Source of the DNA: Tenggerimyces flavus | GTDB taxonomy: Bacteria; Actinomycetota; Actinomycetes; Propionibacteriales; Actinopolymorphaceae | Assembly: GCF_016907715.1 (NCBI RefSeq) | Contig: NZ_JAFBCM010000001.1 | Coordinates: forward strand, 4,216,001-4,280,000 | Length of the DNA stretch: 64,000 nucleotides | Direction: 5' to 3' | Part shown: piece after piece, positions 8,948 through 18,128 of the stretch | Layout: each line of letters starts with the position of its first letter | How positions within the stretch are numbered: position 1 is the first letter of the stretch | Made by a program: the position numbers and the translations under genes | The notes under the pieces: model-generated | What the model saw: only the letters and a program-made list of their open reading frames with translations | The model's database searches: none | What the model was told of the DNA's origin: nothing

Positions 8948-9817
8948 GACCGCCACGACCAGCCAGACCACGGTGGCCAGCAGCACGGCCGCGCCGAGCA
9001 TGTGCAGCCCGACGAGAACGATCGGCAGGTCGGTGACGTACTGCACGATCCCGACCACGCCCTGAGCGAGCTCGACGCCCAGTAGCGTCCAGGCGGCCCG
9101 CCGGGCGCGCGCACCCGCACGTGTCGCGAGCAGTACGACGATCATGCCGACCGTGAGACCGATCAGCAGGAACACCAGGTCGGCGTGCGCCTGCGCCATC
9201 ACGGCTGGGTCGAGCCCGTTCCGCGGCGCGTAGACGTCGCCGGCATGGGGACCACTCCCCGTGACGACCGTGCCGAGATAGATCACGGCGGCCGCGACTG
9301 CGAAGATCATGTACGCGAGCACGCGCACCGGCCTGGGCAGCGGCGGACCCGTCGCGGACCGCCCCCGCACCCGGTCGATGAGCAGGACGGACAGACCGAC
9401 GAGCACCATCGACAGCAGGAAGTGCAGTGAGACGACCCACGGGTTCAGATTGGTCAGCACCGTGATGCCGCCGACCACTCCCTGCATCGGAATGCCCAGC
9501 AGCACTGCGGTGGCGATCAGCCGAGCGCCACGTACGCGGACGGGCGAGCGCATGACTGCGAGCCAGGTCAGGGCCGCGACGATGATCAGGACGAACGTCA
9601 GCATCCGGTTGCCGAACTCGATCGCGGCGTGGATCCCGAGCTCGCCGTGCGGGACGAACGAGTTCGTCGTACACCGCGGCCAGGTCGGGCAGCCGAGTCC
9701 CGAACCGGTGAGCCGGACGGCTCCGCCGGTGACCACGATGCCGACGTTTGCGACAAGTGTCGCGATCGCTAGCCTGCGGACCTGTCCGAAAGTGGCCTGC
9801 GGCAGCTCGAATCGCAC
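8852..9817 (-). CDS. ctaA: Heme A synthase, COX15/CtaA family
   Basis: Integral membrane protein of 321 aa with eight hydrophobic segments. Family features include IVVTGGAVRLTGSGLGCPTW near the N-terminus, HAAIEFGNRML (a heme-ligand histidine and conserved arginine), SLHFLLSM, and the second-half repeat VVTGSGPHAG and LVGLHML. The enzyme oxidises the C8 methyl of heme O to give heme A for aa3-type cytochrome oxidase. It stands alone here; ctaB and ctaE are not in the window. The C-terminal 30 residues are hydrophilic and encoded in the 96 bp shared with the HTH_42 gene on the other strand. Confidence 0.92.
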   Translation of the reverse strand: MRFELPQATFGQVRRLAIATLVANVGIVVTGGAVRLTGSGLGCPTWPRCTTNSFVPHGELGIHAAIEFGNRMLTFVLIIVAALTWLAVMRSPVRVRGARLIATAVLLGIPMQGVVGGITVLTNLNPWVVSLHFLLSMVLVGLSVLLIDRVRGRSATGPPLPRPVRVLAYMIFAVAAAVIYLGTVVTGSGPHAGDVYAPRNGLDPAVMAQAHADLVFLLIGLTVGMIVVLLATRAGARARRAAWTLLGVELAQGVVGIVQYVTDLPIVLVGLHMLGAAVLLATVVWLVVAVSPRRDPDVVGVGGRLGEPEQLPGPSQERVPL

Positions 9818-9885
9818 AACGGAAGCCTAAGGACTCGTACGGTGACAGCGGAGGTCGGGTATCTCATGCGCAGGGGGCGATCCCA

Positions 9886-11943
9886 ATGGCTGAGTTGAGA
9901 CGACGCACGTTCCTCTCGGGCTCTGCGCTCGCGGCAGCGTCGTTCGTGGGTGCGGGAGCTCTCCCGAGCGCGGCGCGGGCGGAGGGCCTCACCGAGGCCG
10001 ACTGCGTGCAGATCGAGCAGTTCGGGTACGCGAGCATCACCGCCTCGATCGCGGGCATGTGCGTGATCGGCGACAAGGTCTACACCGCGTCGCGCGGTCA
10101 GACGCCGCCGCTCATCGGCGAGATCGACATCAACACCAGGGCGCTGCTGCGCAAGTTCACGCTGCAGCGCGGCGAGGGCGCGTGGGCGACCACCGAGTCC
10201 GGCGGCAAGCTCTACATCGGCAGCTACCCCGACGCCGACTTCTACGAGTTCGACCCCGAGACCGCCGAGCTCACCCGGATCACGACGATGGGTCCGTTCG
10301 GCACGCTGATCTGGTGTCTCACGACCGCGCCCGACGGCGTGGTGTACGCGGGAACGGGACCGCCGCGCGGCGAGGTGTGGGAGTACAACCCCGCGACGAA
10401 GCAGGTCCGCAACTTCCGCAACATCGTGCCCGGCCAGCAGATCGTGCGCGGCATCGCGGCCGACGACAAGTACGTGTACGCGGGCTCGCTCGCGATCGGC
10501 TACCTCACCCGGATCGACCGGGTCACCGGCGAGAAGGTCAACATCGCGCCCGTTCCCAACCCCGCCGGCATCGGCGTCTGCCTCAAGGCCGGCGACCGCG
10601 TGCTCGCCGGCGCGGGGCCGACCGTGTTCGACGTACGTCCGGACGGCAGCGACGCGCACCTGGTCCGCATGCAGGACCGGCTCGTCGACATGCTCGCGGT
10701 CAACCCGCGCGACGACACGCTGTACGCGACCGGCCGCTCGTCCGGCTCGGTGCTCAAGCGGGTCGGCGACCAGCTGATCCCGATCGCGACCCCGGCGCCG
10801 CTCGACGAGCACCGCGGCCTGTTCTTCGTGGACGAGGGCCGCACCGCGCTCGGCGGCGCGGGCAACGGCGAGCTGTGGTGGCTCGACATGGACACCCGCG
10901 AGTCGACCACGCTCGACCTCGTCAACACCGGCTTGGCAGGACCGGAGTCCGTGCAGTCGATCACGACCGGGCCGGACGAGACCGTCTATGTCGGCGGGCA
11001 GTCCTGCATCATGATTCACCAGCCCGCGTTGGGTTTCCGGCGCCGGATCAAGATCCAGGGCGAGCCGAAGAAGCTGCTGTGGGTCAAGGACCGTCTGTAC
11101 GCGGCGATGTACCCACGCGCCGAGGTGTACGAGATCGAGGTGCGCGGCGGGCGGCACCGTTCGCTCGGGCTGATGCGCAACGACCTCACCAGGCCACTCG
11201 ACATGCGGTACCACGAGGAGTCGAACCAGCTGCTGGTCGGCATGGCGGCGATCAACGGCAAGCTCGACGGCGCATTGGTGTTCGTCGAGCCGCGGCGCGG
11301 CAACGTCGAGGTGCTGAAGGGCGTGATCCCGTACCAGTCGGTGACGTCGATCGCGATCGACGGCGACATCGCGTACCTGTCCGGCGACTGCGCCGGCGGT
11401 GGCGGCACGCCGATGGTGCGGCGGACGGCGGCGATCGCGGCGTTCGACCTGAAGACGCGGCAGGTGCTGTGGGAGGCAGAGCCGATCCCGAACGCGTCGC
11501 GGTTGGTGCACATCACGTACCTGGATGGGCTGATCTACGGCGTCTACCGGCTGCCGGGGCAGCAGTGGATGGTGTTCGACCCGGCGACGCGGACGGTGTT
11601 GCGGAGCGGGCCGCTGCAGACGTACGGCGAGGTGTACAAGCACCGCGGCAAGGTCTACGCGACGCAGTACGGCATCCCGCCGCTGCCCGGCGAGATCCTG
11701 CAGCTCGGTCCGGACCTGGCGCAGCCTCGCGTCGTGGCGACGAACCTCGGCGACGGCTTCTACAACGCGCCGCAGCTCGCGTTCGAGGCGGACAGCGACC
11801 ACGCCTGGGCGTTGAAGGACCTCGAGCTGGCGCGCATCAACCTCGACCCCGCCTGCGCACCGGCGATCCAGCCGCGGTCGGTTGCCGAGCCGCCGCCGGC
11901 CGAGGCGTACGAGTGGCGCGACGTGCTGGGCCAGCCCGGCTAG
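9886..11943 (+). CDS. Tat-exported beta-propeller protein of unknown function
   Basis: Protein of 685 aa. The N-terminus is a twin-arginine signal (LRRRTFLSGSALAAASF, ending LPSAARA). The rest is a repeating pattern of about 45-60 residues with blades such as KLYIGSYPDADFYEFDPETA, VVYAGTGPPRGEVWEYNPAT and YVYAGSLAIGYLTRIDRVTG, typical of WD40/YVTN/PQQ-like propellers. No catalytic motif is evident. Export by the Tat route implies folding, possibly cofactor loading, before secretion. No linked operon partner; it is followed at once by the palindromic element at 11943 and a convergent ABC permease. Start chosen at ATG 9886 behind AGGGGG. Confidence 0.8.
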   Translation: MAELRRRTFLSGSALAAASFVGAGALPSAARAEGLTEADCVQIEQFGYASITASIAGMCVIGDKVYTASRGQTPPLIGEIDINTRALLRKFTLQRGEGAWATTESGGKLYIGSYPDADFYEFDPETAELTRITTMGPFGTLIWCLTTAPDGVVYAGTGPPRGEVWEYNPATKQVRNFRNIVPGQQIVRGIAADDKYVYAGSLAIGYLTRIDRVTGEKVNIAPVPNPAGIGVCLKAGDRVLAGAGPTVFDVRPDGSDAHLVRMQDRLVDMLAVNPRDDTLYATGRSSGSVLKRVGDQLIPIATPAPLDEHRGLFFVDEGRTALGGAGNGELWWLDMDTRESTTLDLVNTGLAGPESVQSITTGPDETVYVGGQSCIMIHQPALGFRRRIKIQGEPKKLLWVKDRLYAAMYPRAEVYEIEVRGGRHRSLGLMRNDLTRPLDMRYHEESNQLLVGMAAINGKLDGALVFVEPRRGNVEVLKGVIPYQSVTSIAIDGDIAYLSGDCAGGGGTPMVRRTAAIAAFDLKTRQVLWEAEPIPNASRLVHITYLDGLIYGVYRLPGQQWMVFDPATRTVLRSGPLQTYGEVYKHRGKVYATQYGIPPLPGEILQLGPDLAQPRVVATNLGDGFYNAPQLAFEADSDHAWALKDLELARINLDPACAPAIQPRSVAEPPPAEAYEWRDVLGQPG

Positions 11944-12119
11944 GCCGTGTCTGTCAAAGATCGCCTGGCGCGCGACACCCCACATCCCGTCTGGACGCGG
12001 TGCACATCGTCACCCATATAAACAATATGAGTTCCTCCTGCACCACGCCCAGCCGGGCGCGGGGCGCCGCGCGCCATCGCGCTACGCGCGATGACCGGCG
12101 CTATTTGCCAGACACGGCC
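11943..12119. repeat. Intergenic palindromic element, family III copy 1
   Basis: A ~177 bp element filling the gap between two convergent genes. Terminal arms GGCCGTGTCTG (11943-11953) and CAGACACGGCC (12109-12119) are perfect inverted repeats, and pairing continues inward to about 23 positions with three mismatches. Inside are a 34-bp block beginning TCGCCTGGCGCGCGAC that is 28/34 identical to the copy at 38163, and small hairpins (GGTGCA/TGCACC; ATCGCGC/GCGCGAT). The left arm starts inside the TAG stop of the propeller gene. No ORF. Confidence 0.75.
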
Positions 12120-12123
12120 GCGG

Positions 12124-12915
12124 TCACTCCCACTTGAACGTGCGGGCGGTGGCGATGCCGCTGGCGAGGGCCCAGAGGAGGAGGACGCCGGCGGAGCCGG
12201 CCACCGTCGCCGCGGTGGCGGCGCCGGTGAACAGGCCGCGGAGGCCTTCGGCCAGGGCGCCCGAGGGGACCCAGCTGACGACGGCCTGCAGCGCCGTCGG
12301 GTACTCCGCGATCGGGACCACGGTCGCGCCGGCCAGCAGGAGCAGCAGGTAGCAGAGGTTCGCCGCCGCGAGCGTGGCCTCGGCGCGCAGGAGGCCGGCC
12401 ATCAGCAGGCCGAGCGAGCTGAACGCCGCGGTGCCGGCCAGCACGAGCACGATGGCGCCGCCGATCGCGCCGGGGCCGCCCTGCGGGTGCCAGCCGAGGG
12501 CGAACGCGGCCAGCGTCAGCACCAGCAGCTGCAGGCACTCGACAAGGAGCACCGCGATCGTCTTCCCCGCGAGCAGCCCGACGCGGGGGAGTGGCGACAC
12601 CCCGAGCCGCTTGATCACGCCGTACCGCCGTTCGAACGCCGTCGCGATCGCCAGCCCCGTGAACGACGTCGACATCACCGCCAGCGCCATCACCCCGGGT
12701 GCGAGCACGTCGATCTTGCGCGCGTCCCCGAGATCGATTCCCGGCGCGAGCACCCCGGCCACGAGCAGGAGGAGCGGAATCACCAACGCCAGCAGGAGTT
12801 GCTCGCCGTTGCGGAGCAGGAGCTTCGCCTCGAGCAGTCCCTGCGCGAGCACCATCCGGACCAGCGGTGCTCCGCCGGGGCGAGGAGTGAACGTTCCGGG
12901 CACGGTGGCGGTCAT
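12124..12915 (-). CDS. ABC-2 type exporter permease (DrrB-like)
   Basis: Membrane protein of 263 aa with six hydrophobic segments, the usual size of ABC-2 permeases of the DrrB/daunorubicin type. Characteristic stretches are LLLRNGEQLLLALVIPLLLL near the N-terminus and ERRYGVIKRLGVSPLPR before the third helix. It would form the membrane channel with the ATPase encoded just upstream; the start ATG at 12915 overlaps the stop of that gene by four bases. The substrate is unknown; drugs, lipids or polysaccharides are all possible for this class. Confidence 0.9.
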   Translation of the reverse strand: MTATVPGTFTPRPGGAPLVRMVLAQGLLEAKLLLRNGEQLLLALVIPLLLLVAGVLAPGIDLGDARKIDVLAPGVMALAVMSTSFTGLAIATAFERRYGVIKRLGVSPLPRVGLLAGKTIAVLLVECLQLLVLTLAAFALGWHPQGGPGAIGGAIVLVLAGTAAFSSLGLLMAGLLRAEATLAAANLCYLLLLLAGATVVPIAEYPTALQAVVSWVPSGALAEGLRGLFTGAATAATVAGSAGVLLLWALASGIATARTFKWE

Positions 12916-13850
12916 GTCCGGAGCTCCCGTCCGGTCAGCTCGAGGAACACGTCCTCGAGCGTGTGCCGTTCGACCGAGAGCCCGTCCGGCAGCACGCCGT
13001 TCGCCGCGCACCAGGCGGTGACCGTCGCGAGCAGCTGCGGGTCGACCTTGCCCTCGATCAGGTAGTTGCCCGGCGCGGCCTCCGACACCTTGCAGCCCTC
13101 GGGCAGCGCGGCGTGCAGCGAACGTACGTCGAGCCCGGACGGTCCGCGGAACCGCAGCGTGTTCTCGGCCCCGCGCGCGGTGAGCTCCTTGGGTGTCCCG
13201 GACGCGATCACCCGGCCGCGGTCGACCACGTACACCTGGTCGGCGAGCCGTTCCGCCTCGTCCATGTGGTGCGTGGTGAGCACGACCGTCACGCCGTCGC
13301 GGCGCAGGTCCTCGACCAGCTCCCAGGTCGCGTGCCTTGCCTGCGGGTCGAGGCCGGCGGTGGGCTCGTCGAGGAACACCAGCTCCGGCCGCCCGATGAT
13401 GGACATCGCGAGCCCGAGCCGTTGCCGTTCGCCGCCGGACAGCCGCCGGTACGTCGTCCGCGCGCTCTGGCCGAGGCCGAGCCGTTCGACCAGCATGCCG
13501 ACGTCCAACGGGTCCTTGTGCAGTTCGGCGAGGTGGCGAAGCATCTCCAGCGGCCGGATCCCGGACCAGGCGCCGCCCTCCTGCAGCATCACGCCCACCC
13601 GCGGCGCCAGCCGGTGCCGGTCGGCGATCGGGTCGAGGCCGAGCACGCTCACCAGCCCCTGCTGCGCGCGCCGGTAGCCCTCGCACGTCTCGATCGTCGT
13701 CGTCTTGCCGGCGCCGTTCGGGCCGAGGACTGCGGTGACGGTGGCCTTCGCCACCGTGAGCGACAGGTGGTCGACCGCCGTGACCGCGTTCTGACCGCGC
13801 CCGTAGCGCATGCCGAGATCTTCGACCTCGACTACCGGCGCCTCACCCAC
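12912..13850 (-). CDS. ABC exporter ATP-binding protein (DrrA/CcmA-like)
   Basis: ATPase of 312 aa. Walker A GPNGAGKTTTIET, Q-loop MLQEGGAWSG, signature LSGGERQRLGLA, Walker B LVFLDEPTAGLDP and H-loop TTHHMDEAERLAD are all present in order. The C-terminal 90 residues form the DrrA-type extension. It energises the ABC-2 permease whose gene overlaps its 3' end by ATGA, forming a two-gene exporter operon. The promoter should lie in the repeat-rich gap 13851-14378 shared with sufR. Confidence 0.93.
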   Translation of the reverse strand: MGEAPVVEVEDLGMRYGRGQNAVTAVDHLSLTVAKATVTAVLGPNGAGKTTTIETCEGYRRAQQGLVSVLGLDPIADRHRLAPRVGVMLQEGGAWSGIRPLEMLRHLAELHKDPLDVGMLVERLGLGQSARTTYRRLSGGERQRLGLAMSIIGRPELVFLDEPTAGLDPQARHATWELVEDLRRDGVTVVLTTHHMDEAERLADQVYVVDRGRVIASGTPKELTARGAENTLRFRGPSGLDVRSLHAALPEGCKVSEAAPGNYLIEGKVDPQLLATVTAWCAANGVLPDGLSVERHTLEDVFLELTGRELRT

Positions 13851-13909
13851 CCCTGAAGTCTAGGAACGCGCGCCGCCCACCGCTCACGGGGCACCTCCCT
13901 CCACCCCGC

Positions 13910-14185
13910 CACTTTGCCCATGAACGGGGCGTTCGGAGGCGAGGTCTGGTTGGGTCGGGGGCACCCTCGTCCGAACCTATGGGACCAGGGTGCCCCCGAC
14001 CCAACCGATCAGCCACGTTCACGGCCCACCAGGGATACGCCGGCCGATTGGATGGCCGATTGGATGAAGGTGCCCTTCATCCAACCGGTGGCGGAGGGCG
14101 CTCGTGAGTTTGGTCGGGGTGGGCGTTCATGGCCCCCGCGCGACGTACCGGCCTATTCGATACAGGGACGCCCTCATGCGAAAAC
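13910..14185. repeat. Cluster of intergenic palindromic repeats (family I) between ABC exporter and sufR
   Basis: The 528-bp gap 13851-14378 has no credible gene. It holds, in order: a solo arm at 13910-13939 (CACTTTGCC...GGGGCGTTCGGA) related to the arms at 50229 and 50274; a large inverted repeat with 20-bp perfect arms at 13948-13967 and 13987-14006 around a spacer containing GAACCTATG; a hairpin at 14060-14084 with 11-bp perfect arms (TTGGATGAAGG, loop TGC); and TACAGGGACGCCCTCAT at 14161, also found near 50327 and inverted near 49660. Unlike most other copies, this cluster lies between two divergent genes. Confidence 0.75.
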
Positions 14186-14323
14186 TGCGGGTCGCGAGGA
14201 GTCCGGCGGAGGTGATCCGTGCCACATGATCGGGACCCCGTTGTGGGACTCCGCGGGCCGTATCATGGATCATGGCAGGTCAGCGGCTTGTGGAGACTCA
14301 CCAACAGTCGACCGCCTCCCAGG

Positions 14324-14342
14324 TGAGGTAAGGGTCACCTCA
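14324..14342. promoter_or_regulatory. IdeR/DtxR-like iron box upstream of sufR
   Basis: TGAGGTAAGGGTCACCTCA matches the 19-bp IdeR/DmdR consensus (TTAGGTTAGSCTAACCTAA, recalled from the literature) at 14 of 19 positions and has perfect outer arms TGAGGT/ACCTCA. It ends one base before the putative -35 box of the suf operon, suggesting iron-dependent control in addition to SufR. Confidence 0.55.
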
Positions 14343-14343
14343 T

Positions 14344-14372
14344 TTGTCTGGGAGTGGCATTAACAGCACAAT
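14344..14372 (+). promoter_or_regulatory. Putative suf operon promoter, leaderless
   Basis: TTGTCT (14344-14349) and CACAAT (14367-14372) are separated by 17 bp. The GTG start of sufR follows the -10 box after 6 bases, so the transcript would begin at the start codon. This is a visual match only. Confidence 0.4.
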
Positions 14373-14378
14373 GAAGTT

Positions 14379-15140
14379 GTGAAATACGCGCGCCCGGTCG
14401 ACGCCCAGGCTGCCCTGGGTCAGAACGGCGCGCCCGAGGACGCTGAGCCCACGCGGGCGCGGGTCGCGAGGCTCATCCTCGAGCACGGTCCGCAGACCGC
14501 CGCCGCGCTCGCCGAGCGCCTGAACGTCACGCCCGCCGCGATCCGGCGGCACCTCGACGCGATGCTCGCCGAGGGCGTCGTCGAGTCCCGCGCCGAGCGC
14601 CTCAGGGGCCCGCGCGGCCGAGGCCGGCCGGCCAAGGTGTTCGTGCTGACCGATGCCGGACGCGACGCGTTCTATCAGTCGTACGACGACCTCGCGGTCA
14701 GGGCGCTCACGTTCATCCGCGACACCGGCGGCGAGCCCGCCGTGCACGAGTTCGCGCGCAGGCTGGTCGGACGGGTCGAGAATCGCTACCGCGAGCTCGC
14801 GGCGAACGGCCAAGAGGGAACAACCGCGCTCGCCGATGCGCTGACGCAAGACGGTTACGCCGCGAGTGTCGAGCCCGTCCTGAACGGCGAACAGCTCTGC
14901 CAACACCACTGCCCGGTGGCGCACGTCGCCGAGCAGTTCCCCCAGCTGTGCGAGGCCGAGACGGAGGTGTTCTCCCGAATCCTGGGACGACACGTCCAGC
15001 GCCTCGCCACGATCGCGCACGGCGACGGGGTCTGCACGACCCACGTACCGCACGTGAACAGCAACGACAGCACCGCAGGAACAGATAGCGAAGACACAGC
15101 CACGACCGGGACATCCCGGACTGGGAGGACTTCTTCATGA
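14379..15140 (+). CDS. sufR: SufR-type Fe-S-sensing transcriptional repressor
   Basis: Regulator of 253 aa, first gene of the suf operon. Residues 25-75 form a winged helix ([20 protein letters not shown], then [13 protein letters not shown]), followed by a wing rich in Arg/Gly ([12 protein letters not shown]). The C-terminal half holds cysteines spaced as [10 protein letters not shown], then FPQLCEAE, and a later GVCTTH; the first three correspond to those that ligate the Fe-S cluster in SufR proteins. Known SufR proteins repress suf when holding a cluster and release when it is lost. GTG start; last codons overlap sufB (ATGA). Confidence 0.9.
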   Translation: MKYARPVDAQAALGQNGAPEDAEPTRARVARLILEHGPQTAAALAERLNVTPAAIRRHLDAMLAEGVVESRAERLRGPRGRGRPAKVFVLTDAGRDAFYQSYDDLAVRALTFIRDTGGEPAVHEFARRLVGRVENRYRELAANGQEGTTALADALTQDGYAASVEPVLNGEQLCQHHCPVAHVAEQFPQLCEAETEVFSRILGRHVQRLATIAHGDGVCTTHVPHVNSNDSTAGTDSEDTATTGTSRTGRTSS

Positions 15141-16549
15141 CCACGACCGCGCATCCCGAGCTCGACGGGATTGGCCGTTACAAGTTCGGTTGGGCAGACT
15201 CCGACGCCGCCGGCGCCATCGCCAAACGCGGGCTGTCGGAGCAGGTCGTCCGAGAGATCTCCGCACTCAAGAACGAGCCCGACTGGATGCTCGACATGCG
15301 GCTGCGGGGTCTGAAGTACTTCTACCGCAAGCCGATGCCGACCTGGGGCGCCGACCTGTCGACGATCGACTTCGACAACATCAAGTACTTCGTCCGGTCG
15401 ACGGAGAAGCAGGCCACCAGCTGGGAAGACCTGCCCGAGGACATCAAGAACACCTACGACAAGCTCGGCATCCCCGAGGCGGAGAAGCAGCGCCTCGTCG
15501 CCGGCGTCGCGGCGCAGTACGAGTCCGAGGTCGTCTACCACGCGATCCGCGAGGACCTCGAGGAGAAGGGCGTCCTCTTCCTCGACACCGACACGGCGGT
15601 CCGCGAGCACCCGGAGCTCTTCCAGGAGTACTTCGGCACGGTGATCCCGGCGGGCGACAACAAGTTCGCCGCGCTCAACACCGCGGTCTGGTCCGGCGGA
15701 AGCTTCATCTACGTGCCGAAGGGCGTGCATGTCGACATCCCGCTGCAGGCCTACTTCCGGATCAACACCGAGAACATGGGCCAGTTCGAGCGGACGCTGA
15801 TCATCGTCGACGAGGACGCGTACGTGCACTACGTCGAGGGCTGCACCGCGCCGATCTACTCCAGCGACTCGCTGCACTCGGCGGTCGTCGAGATCATCGT
15901 GAAGAAGGGCGGCCGGGCCCGCTACACGACGATCCAGAACTGGTCGAACAACGTCTACAACCTCGTGACCAAGCGGGCGACCGCGGCCGAGGGCGCGACG
16001 ATGGAGTGGGTCGACGGCAACATCGGCTCCAAGATCACGATGAAGTACCCCGCGATCTACCTGATGGGCGAGCACGCCAAGGGCGAGACGCTGTCGATCG
16101 CGTTCGCCGGCGAGGGCCAGCACCAGGACGCCGGCGCGAAGATGGTGCACTGCGCGCCGCGTACGTCCTCGTCGATCGTCTCCAAGTCGGTGGCGCGCGG
16201 CGGTGGCCGTACGTCGTACCGCGGTCTGATCGAGATCCAGGAAGGCGCCGACCACTCCAAGAGCTCGGTCAAGTGCGACGCCCTACTGATCGACACGGTG
16301 AGCCGCTCCGACACCTACCCCTACGTCGACGTCCGCGAGGACGACGTGGAGATGGCGCACGAGGCCACGGTCTCGAAGGTCACCGACGACCAGCTGTTCT
16401 ACCTGATGAGCCGCGGCATGAACGAGGACGAGGCCATGGCGATGATCGTCCGCGGCTTCGTCGAGCCGATCGCGCGCGAGCTGCCGATGGAGTACGCGCT
16501 GGAGATGAACCGCCTGATCGAGCTGCAGATGGAGGGGGCCGTCGGCTAG
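15137..16549 (+). CDS. sufB: SufB, Fe-S cluster scaffold subunit
   Basis: Scaffold protein of 470 aa, the normal length for SufB. Conserved stretches include [14 protein letters not shown] at the N-terminal side, [38 protein letters not shown] and a C-terminal beta-helix ending [20 protein letters not shown]. SufB joins SufD and the ATPase SufC in the SufBC2D complex that assembles [4Fe-4S] clusters from sulfur delivered by SufS/SufU. No intein interrupts it, unlike some mycobacterial homologues. Start overlaps sufR by four bases; sufD follows after about 50 nt. Confidence 0.97.
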   Translation: MTTTAHPELDGIGRYKFGWADSDAAGAIAKRGLSEQVVREISALKNEPDWMLDMRLRGLKYFYRKPMPTWGADLSTIDFDNIKYFVRSTEKQATSWEDLPEDIKNTYDKLGIPEAEKQRLVAGVAAQYESEVVYHAIREDLEEKGVLFLDTDTAVREHPELFQEYFGTVIPAGDNKFAALNTAVWSGGSFIYVPKGVHVDIPLQAYFRINTENMGQFERTLIIVDEDAYVHYVEGCTAPIYSSDSLHSAVVEIIVKKGGRARYTTIQNWSNNVYNLVTKRATAAEGATMEWVDGNIGSKITMKYPAIYLMGEHAKGETLSIAFAGEGQHQDAGAKMVHCAPRTSSSIVSKSVARGGGRTSYRGLIEIQEGADHSKSSVKCDALLIDTVSRSDTYPYVDVREDDVEMAHEATVSKVTDDQLFYLMSRGMNEDEAMAMIVRGFVEPIARELPMEYALEMNRLIELQMEGAVG

Positions 16550-16599
16550 TCACCGCCGACGACCTGTTGGGGAACGAGACGATAGAGAGCAACGAGGGA

Positions 16600-17784
16600 A
16601 TGCCTGACCAGCTGACTACGCCCGCGGCCGGGAAGCCGGCGTCGCACCTGCACCCGGAGGGGTCGTTCGACCTCGCCGACCACCCGGTGCCGAACGGTCG
16701 CGAGGAAGTGTGGCGGTTCACCCCGATCAAGCGGTTGCGGGGTCTGCACGACTCCGCGCCGCTCGACGGGCACGACTACTCCGTCGACGTCACCGCGGAC
16801 GAGGTCGTGCACGCGGCGTCGGTGTCCGTGGACCACCCGGCGCGCGGCTCCTCGGGGTACGTGCCGAGCGACCGGGTCAGCGCGCGGGCGTGGGAGGCGG
16901 CCGACAAGGTCTTCCTGATCACGATCCCCAAGGAGGCCGTGGTCGAGACGCCGACGGTCGTGACGCTGCGCGGCTCGAGCACCGCCACCGCGGCGGCCGG
17001 TCACCTGGTGATCGAGGCCGAGCCGTTCAGCCAGTCGACCGTTGTGCTCCAACACGAGGGCTCGGCGGTGTTCGCCGACAACGTCGAGATCGTGGTCGGC
17101 GACGGCGCCAAGCTCACCGTCGTCACCGTGCAGGACTGGGCCGACGACGCGGTGCACCACACCAGCCACCACGCGCGGGTCGGACGCGACGCCACGCTCA
17201 AGCACGTCGCGGTCTCGTTCGGCGGTGACCTGGTCCGGCTGAACGCCTCGGTGGACTACGCCAGCACCGGCGGCAACGTCGAGATGCTCGGCCTCTACTT
17301 CGCCGACGCAGGCCAGCACCTGGAGCACCGGCTGTTCGTCGACCACAACCAGCCGCACACCAAGAGCAACGTCGAGTACAAGGGTGCGCTGCAGGGCGAG
17401 AAGGCCGTCATCGTGTGGATCGGCGACGTGCTGATCCGCAAGGCGGCCGAGAACATCTCGACGTACGAGCACAACCGCAACCTGATGTTGACGGACGGCT
17501 GCCGCGCCCACTCGGTCCCCAACCTCGAGATCGAGACCGGTGAGATCGAGGGTGCCGGGCACGCGAGCGCCACTGGCCGGTTCGACGACGAGCAGCTGTT
17601 CTACCTGCAGTCGCGGGGAATCTCCGACGACGAGGCGCGCCGGCTGGTCGTGCACGGCTACTTCGCCGACCTGATCCGCCGGATTGGCGTTCCCGAGCTG
17701 CAGGACCGCCTGCTCGCCTCGGTCGAGGCCGAGTTGGAGAAGAACGTCGGACTCCCCGTCGCCTCCTCCGGAGTGGGTGCATGA
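16600..17784 (+). CDS. sufD: SufD, Fe-S assembly subunit
   Basis: Protein of 394 aa, paralogue of SufB. It has the N-terminal REEVWRFTPIKRLRGL, the beta-helix core with FVDHNQPHTKSNVEYKGAL and the closing SRGISDDEARRLVVHGYFAD shared with SufB. It forms the heterodimeric partner of SufB in the SufBC2D complex. The ATG at 16600 is taken as start because GAGG lies just before it and no better start exists after the sufB stop. Its stop overlaps the next start (ATGA). Confidence 0.95.
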   Translation: MPDQLTTPAAGKPASHLHPEGSFDLADHPVPNGREEVWRFTPIKRLRGLHDSAPLDGHDYSVDVTADEVVHAASVSVDHPARGSSGYVPSDRVSARAWEAADKVFLITIPKEAVVETPTVVTLRGSSTATAAAGHLVIEAEPFSQSTVVLQHEGSAVFADNVEIVVGDGAKLTVVTVQDWADDAVHHTSHHARVGRDATLKHVAVSFGGDLVRLNASVDYASTGGNVEMLGLYFADAGQHLEHRLFVDHNQPHTKSNVEYKGALQGEKAVIVWIGDVLIRKAAENISTYEHNRNLMLTDGCRAHSVPNLEIETGEIEGAGHASATGRFDDEQLFYLQSRGISDDEARRLVVHGYFADLIRRIGVPELQDRLLASVEAELEKNVGLPVASSGVGA

Positions 17785-18125
17785 GTGAGTTCACCAAGGC
17801 TTGCGCCCTCGACGACATCCCCGAGACCGGGGCGGTCGGCGTGACGGTCGGCGACACCCCGGTCGCCGTCGTCCGCAGCGAGGGCAACGTCTACGCGATC
17901 CACGACGTGTGCTCGCACGCGGAGGTCCAGCTGTCCGAGGGCGACGTCGAGGACGGCGAGGTCGAGTGCTGGTTGCACGGCTCGCGCTTCGACCTGCGTA
18001 CGGGCAAGCCGACCGGACTGCCCGCGACCGAGCCCGTACCGGTCTACCCGGTCCAGATCGAGGGCGGCGACGTGCTCGTCGACGTCCACCACCCGTTGAA
18101 CAACGCAACCCCGTTTGGAGCCTGA
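17781..18125 (+). CDS. Rieske-type non-heme [2Fe-2S] ferredoxin of the suf operon
   Basis: Protein of 114 aa with the Rieske binding pattern CSH and, 16 residues after the histidine, CWLHG (CxH...CxxH), and DLRTGKPTGLPATEPVPVYP following, as in NirD/BphA3-type ferredoxins. A Rieske protein at this position between sufD and sufC is a recurring feature of actinobacterial suf operons; it is thought to supply electrons or be an assembly client, but this is not proven. Starts on the ATGA overlap with sufD; sufC begins three bases after its stop. Confidence 0.92.
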   Translation: MSEFTKACALDDIPETGAVGVTVGDTPVAVVRSEGNVYAIHDVCSHAEVQLSEGDVEDGEVECWLHGSRFDLRTGKPTGLPATEPVPVYPVQIEGGDVLVDVHHPLNNATPFGA

Positions 18126-18128
18126 CCG

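Noticed and set aside
11943-12119. Insertion sequence
   Set aside because: Terminal inverted repeats are present but there is no transposase frame and no evident target-site duplication; at most a non-autonomous element.
12124-13850. Part of an antibiotic biosynthesis cluster
   Set aside because: No biosynthetic genes surround the exporter; the ABM and cupin genes are too far away and ordinary.
13914-14363. A 149-codon frame between the ABC exporter and sufR
   Set aside because: It consists of palindromic repeats and crosses the iron box and promoter region; no protein-like pattern.
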